Shown here in pieces: positions 63,634 to 64,000 of a stretch of 64,000 nt of DNA (positions within the stretch are counted from its first letter, which is position 1; the number at the start of each line of letters is the position of its first letter). Made by a program: the position numbers and the translations under genes. This DNA is from Lentisphaerales bacterium (GTDB taxonomy: Bacteria > Verrucomicrobiota > Lentisphaeria > Lentisphaerales > Lentisphaeraceae), in assembly GCA_022446985.1 (NCBI GenBank), contig JAKVBD010000012.1, positions 1 to 64,000 on the forward strand. The letters run 5' to 3'. The notes under the pieces were generated by a model that ran no database searches, was not told the origin of the DNA, and saw only the letters and a program-made list of their open reading frames with translations.

Positions 63634-64000
63634 TTAAGCTCGAAGTAGCTCTTTCAGTTCCTGGGCAGATAGCTGTCCAGGTGCGGCTGAGTCATCGAGA
63701 TAGCCATAAGTTAAACAGGACCCTTGTGTTGGGAATCCGACTCTGGTTTTAACGCCATGCTCACCCATGCCAATGAGACAGATGCTTTCATTATTCAGGA
63801 AAGTGGCCAGTCTTTGTACATCTTCATCAGAGTGACTGAAAACTGCCAGTTTAACGATGTCAATCTGCCAGTCTTTACCTTGTGAAATAAGATCAGAGAT
63901 TTCCTCGTTTTCAGGTGTTTTCTCATAGTCGTGAAAAGAACCGACAACAACGATATCTTGCGAGAAATCACTTCTCGAGTTTGAAGCGAATAATTCACTC
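63634..64000 (-). CDS. aroD: 3-Dehydroquinate dehydratase, type I (partial)
   Basis: The 3' end of a gene running off the window: about 121 residues read on the minus strand to TAA (63634-63636). VVGSFHDYEKTP carries the catalytic His, IDIVKLAVFSHSDEDVQRL the Schiff-base Lys, CLIGMGEHGVKTRVGFPTQGSCLTYGYLDDSAAPGQLSA the C-terminal signature. It dehydrates 3-dehydroquinate in the shikimate pathway. Convergent with phoR, 6 bp apart. Confidence 0.93.
   Translation of the reverse strand, partial: SELFASNSRSDFSQDIVVVGSFHDYEKTPENEEISDLISQGKDWQIDIVKLAVFSHSDEDVQRLATFLNNESICLIGMGEHGVKTRVGFPTQGSCLTYGYLDDSAAPGQLSAQELKELLRA

Noticed and set aside
63795-63998. 67-codon minus-strand frame near the window end
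   Set aside because: It is a shadow of the real aroD frame, which lacks a start here because the gene runs off the edge.

Overview
The window reads as chromosome of a free-living, probably marine bacterium of the PVC superphylum, closest in style to Lentisphaera. The reasons are: about 40% G+C; a paired Planctomycete-type cytochrome/DUF1549/DUF1553 protein and DUF1501 protein; several formylglycine-generating-enzyme-like (FGE/SUMF1) proteins; eukaryote-like Ser/Thr kinases beside ECF sigma and PP2C genes; type IV-prepilin-like surface proteins with paralogues; and a selenocysteine tRNA. The genus is an inference from gene content.

Layout. 0-9.2 kb is an accessory, partly decaying stretch. 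It holds a transposase remnant, a secreted alpha/alpha-barrel protein, an ECF sigma - Ser/Thr kinase - FGE module (the FGE gene is frameshifted), a broken response regulator, a ParD/ParE-type toxin-antitoxin pair, and a two-gene AAA ATPase plus small-protein system that ends next to tRNA-Sec. 9.3-24.5 kb is mostly housekeeping: SNF2 helicase with CoaB-like protein, argG, a MazG-like pyrophosphohydrolase, two esterases, the PSD1/DUF1501 pair, a YhbY-like protein and carA. It is interrupted at 16.1-17.4 kb by decayed response-regulator and IS1380 transposase relics. 24.5-28.2 kb holds a prepilin-like gene with a decayed tandem paralogue and an RTX-repeat fragment. 28.4-45.2 kb carries a histidine kinase/HDOD operon, an MMPL transporter with an HtrA-like protease, an FGE membrane protein, an LptF/G permease, an RDD protein, pyrF, and a biotin carboxylase - Ser/Thr kinase - large membrane protein cluster.

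45.8-63.6 kb is a phosphate-centred region. One minus-strand operon encodes a caspase-fold-like/FGE fusion, a PstS-like lipoprotein and a zinc-ribbon kinase with a lamin-tail domain. It is followed by a small Cys-rich lipoprotein, a PP2C phosphatase fused to a cyclic-nucleotide-binding domain, and a Na/Pi cotransporter. Divergent from that runs pstS-pstC-pstA-pstB-phoU-phoB-phoR. The control region between the Na/Pi gene and pstS contains phased TTAA-type repeats: five units spaced exactly 20 bp apart and a run of three 11-bp units. A similar 9-11-11 arrangement lies upstream of the PstS-like operon, which suggests shared PhoB control. pstB is interrupted by a single in-frame amber codon. The window ends inside aroD.

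The observations I find most interesting are the phased TTAATAA array, a bacterial kinase whose catalytic lysine appears to sit in the glycine loop as in WNK kinases, the amber codon in pstB, the uncharacterised ATPase/small-protein pair beside tRNA-Sec, and the phosphate-linked pseudo-caspase/PstS/kinase operon. All functions come from reading the sequence and remembering protein families; no database search was run.
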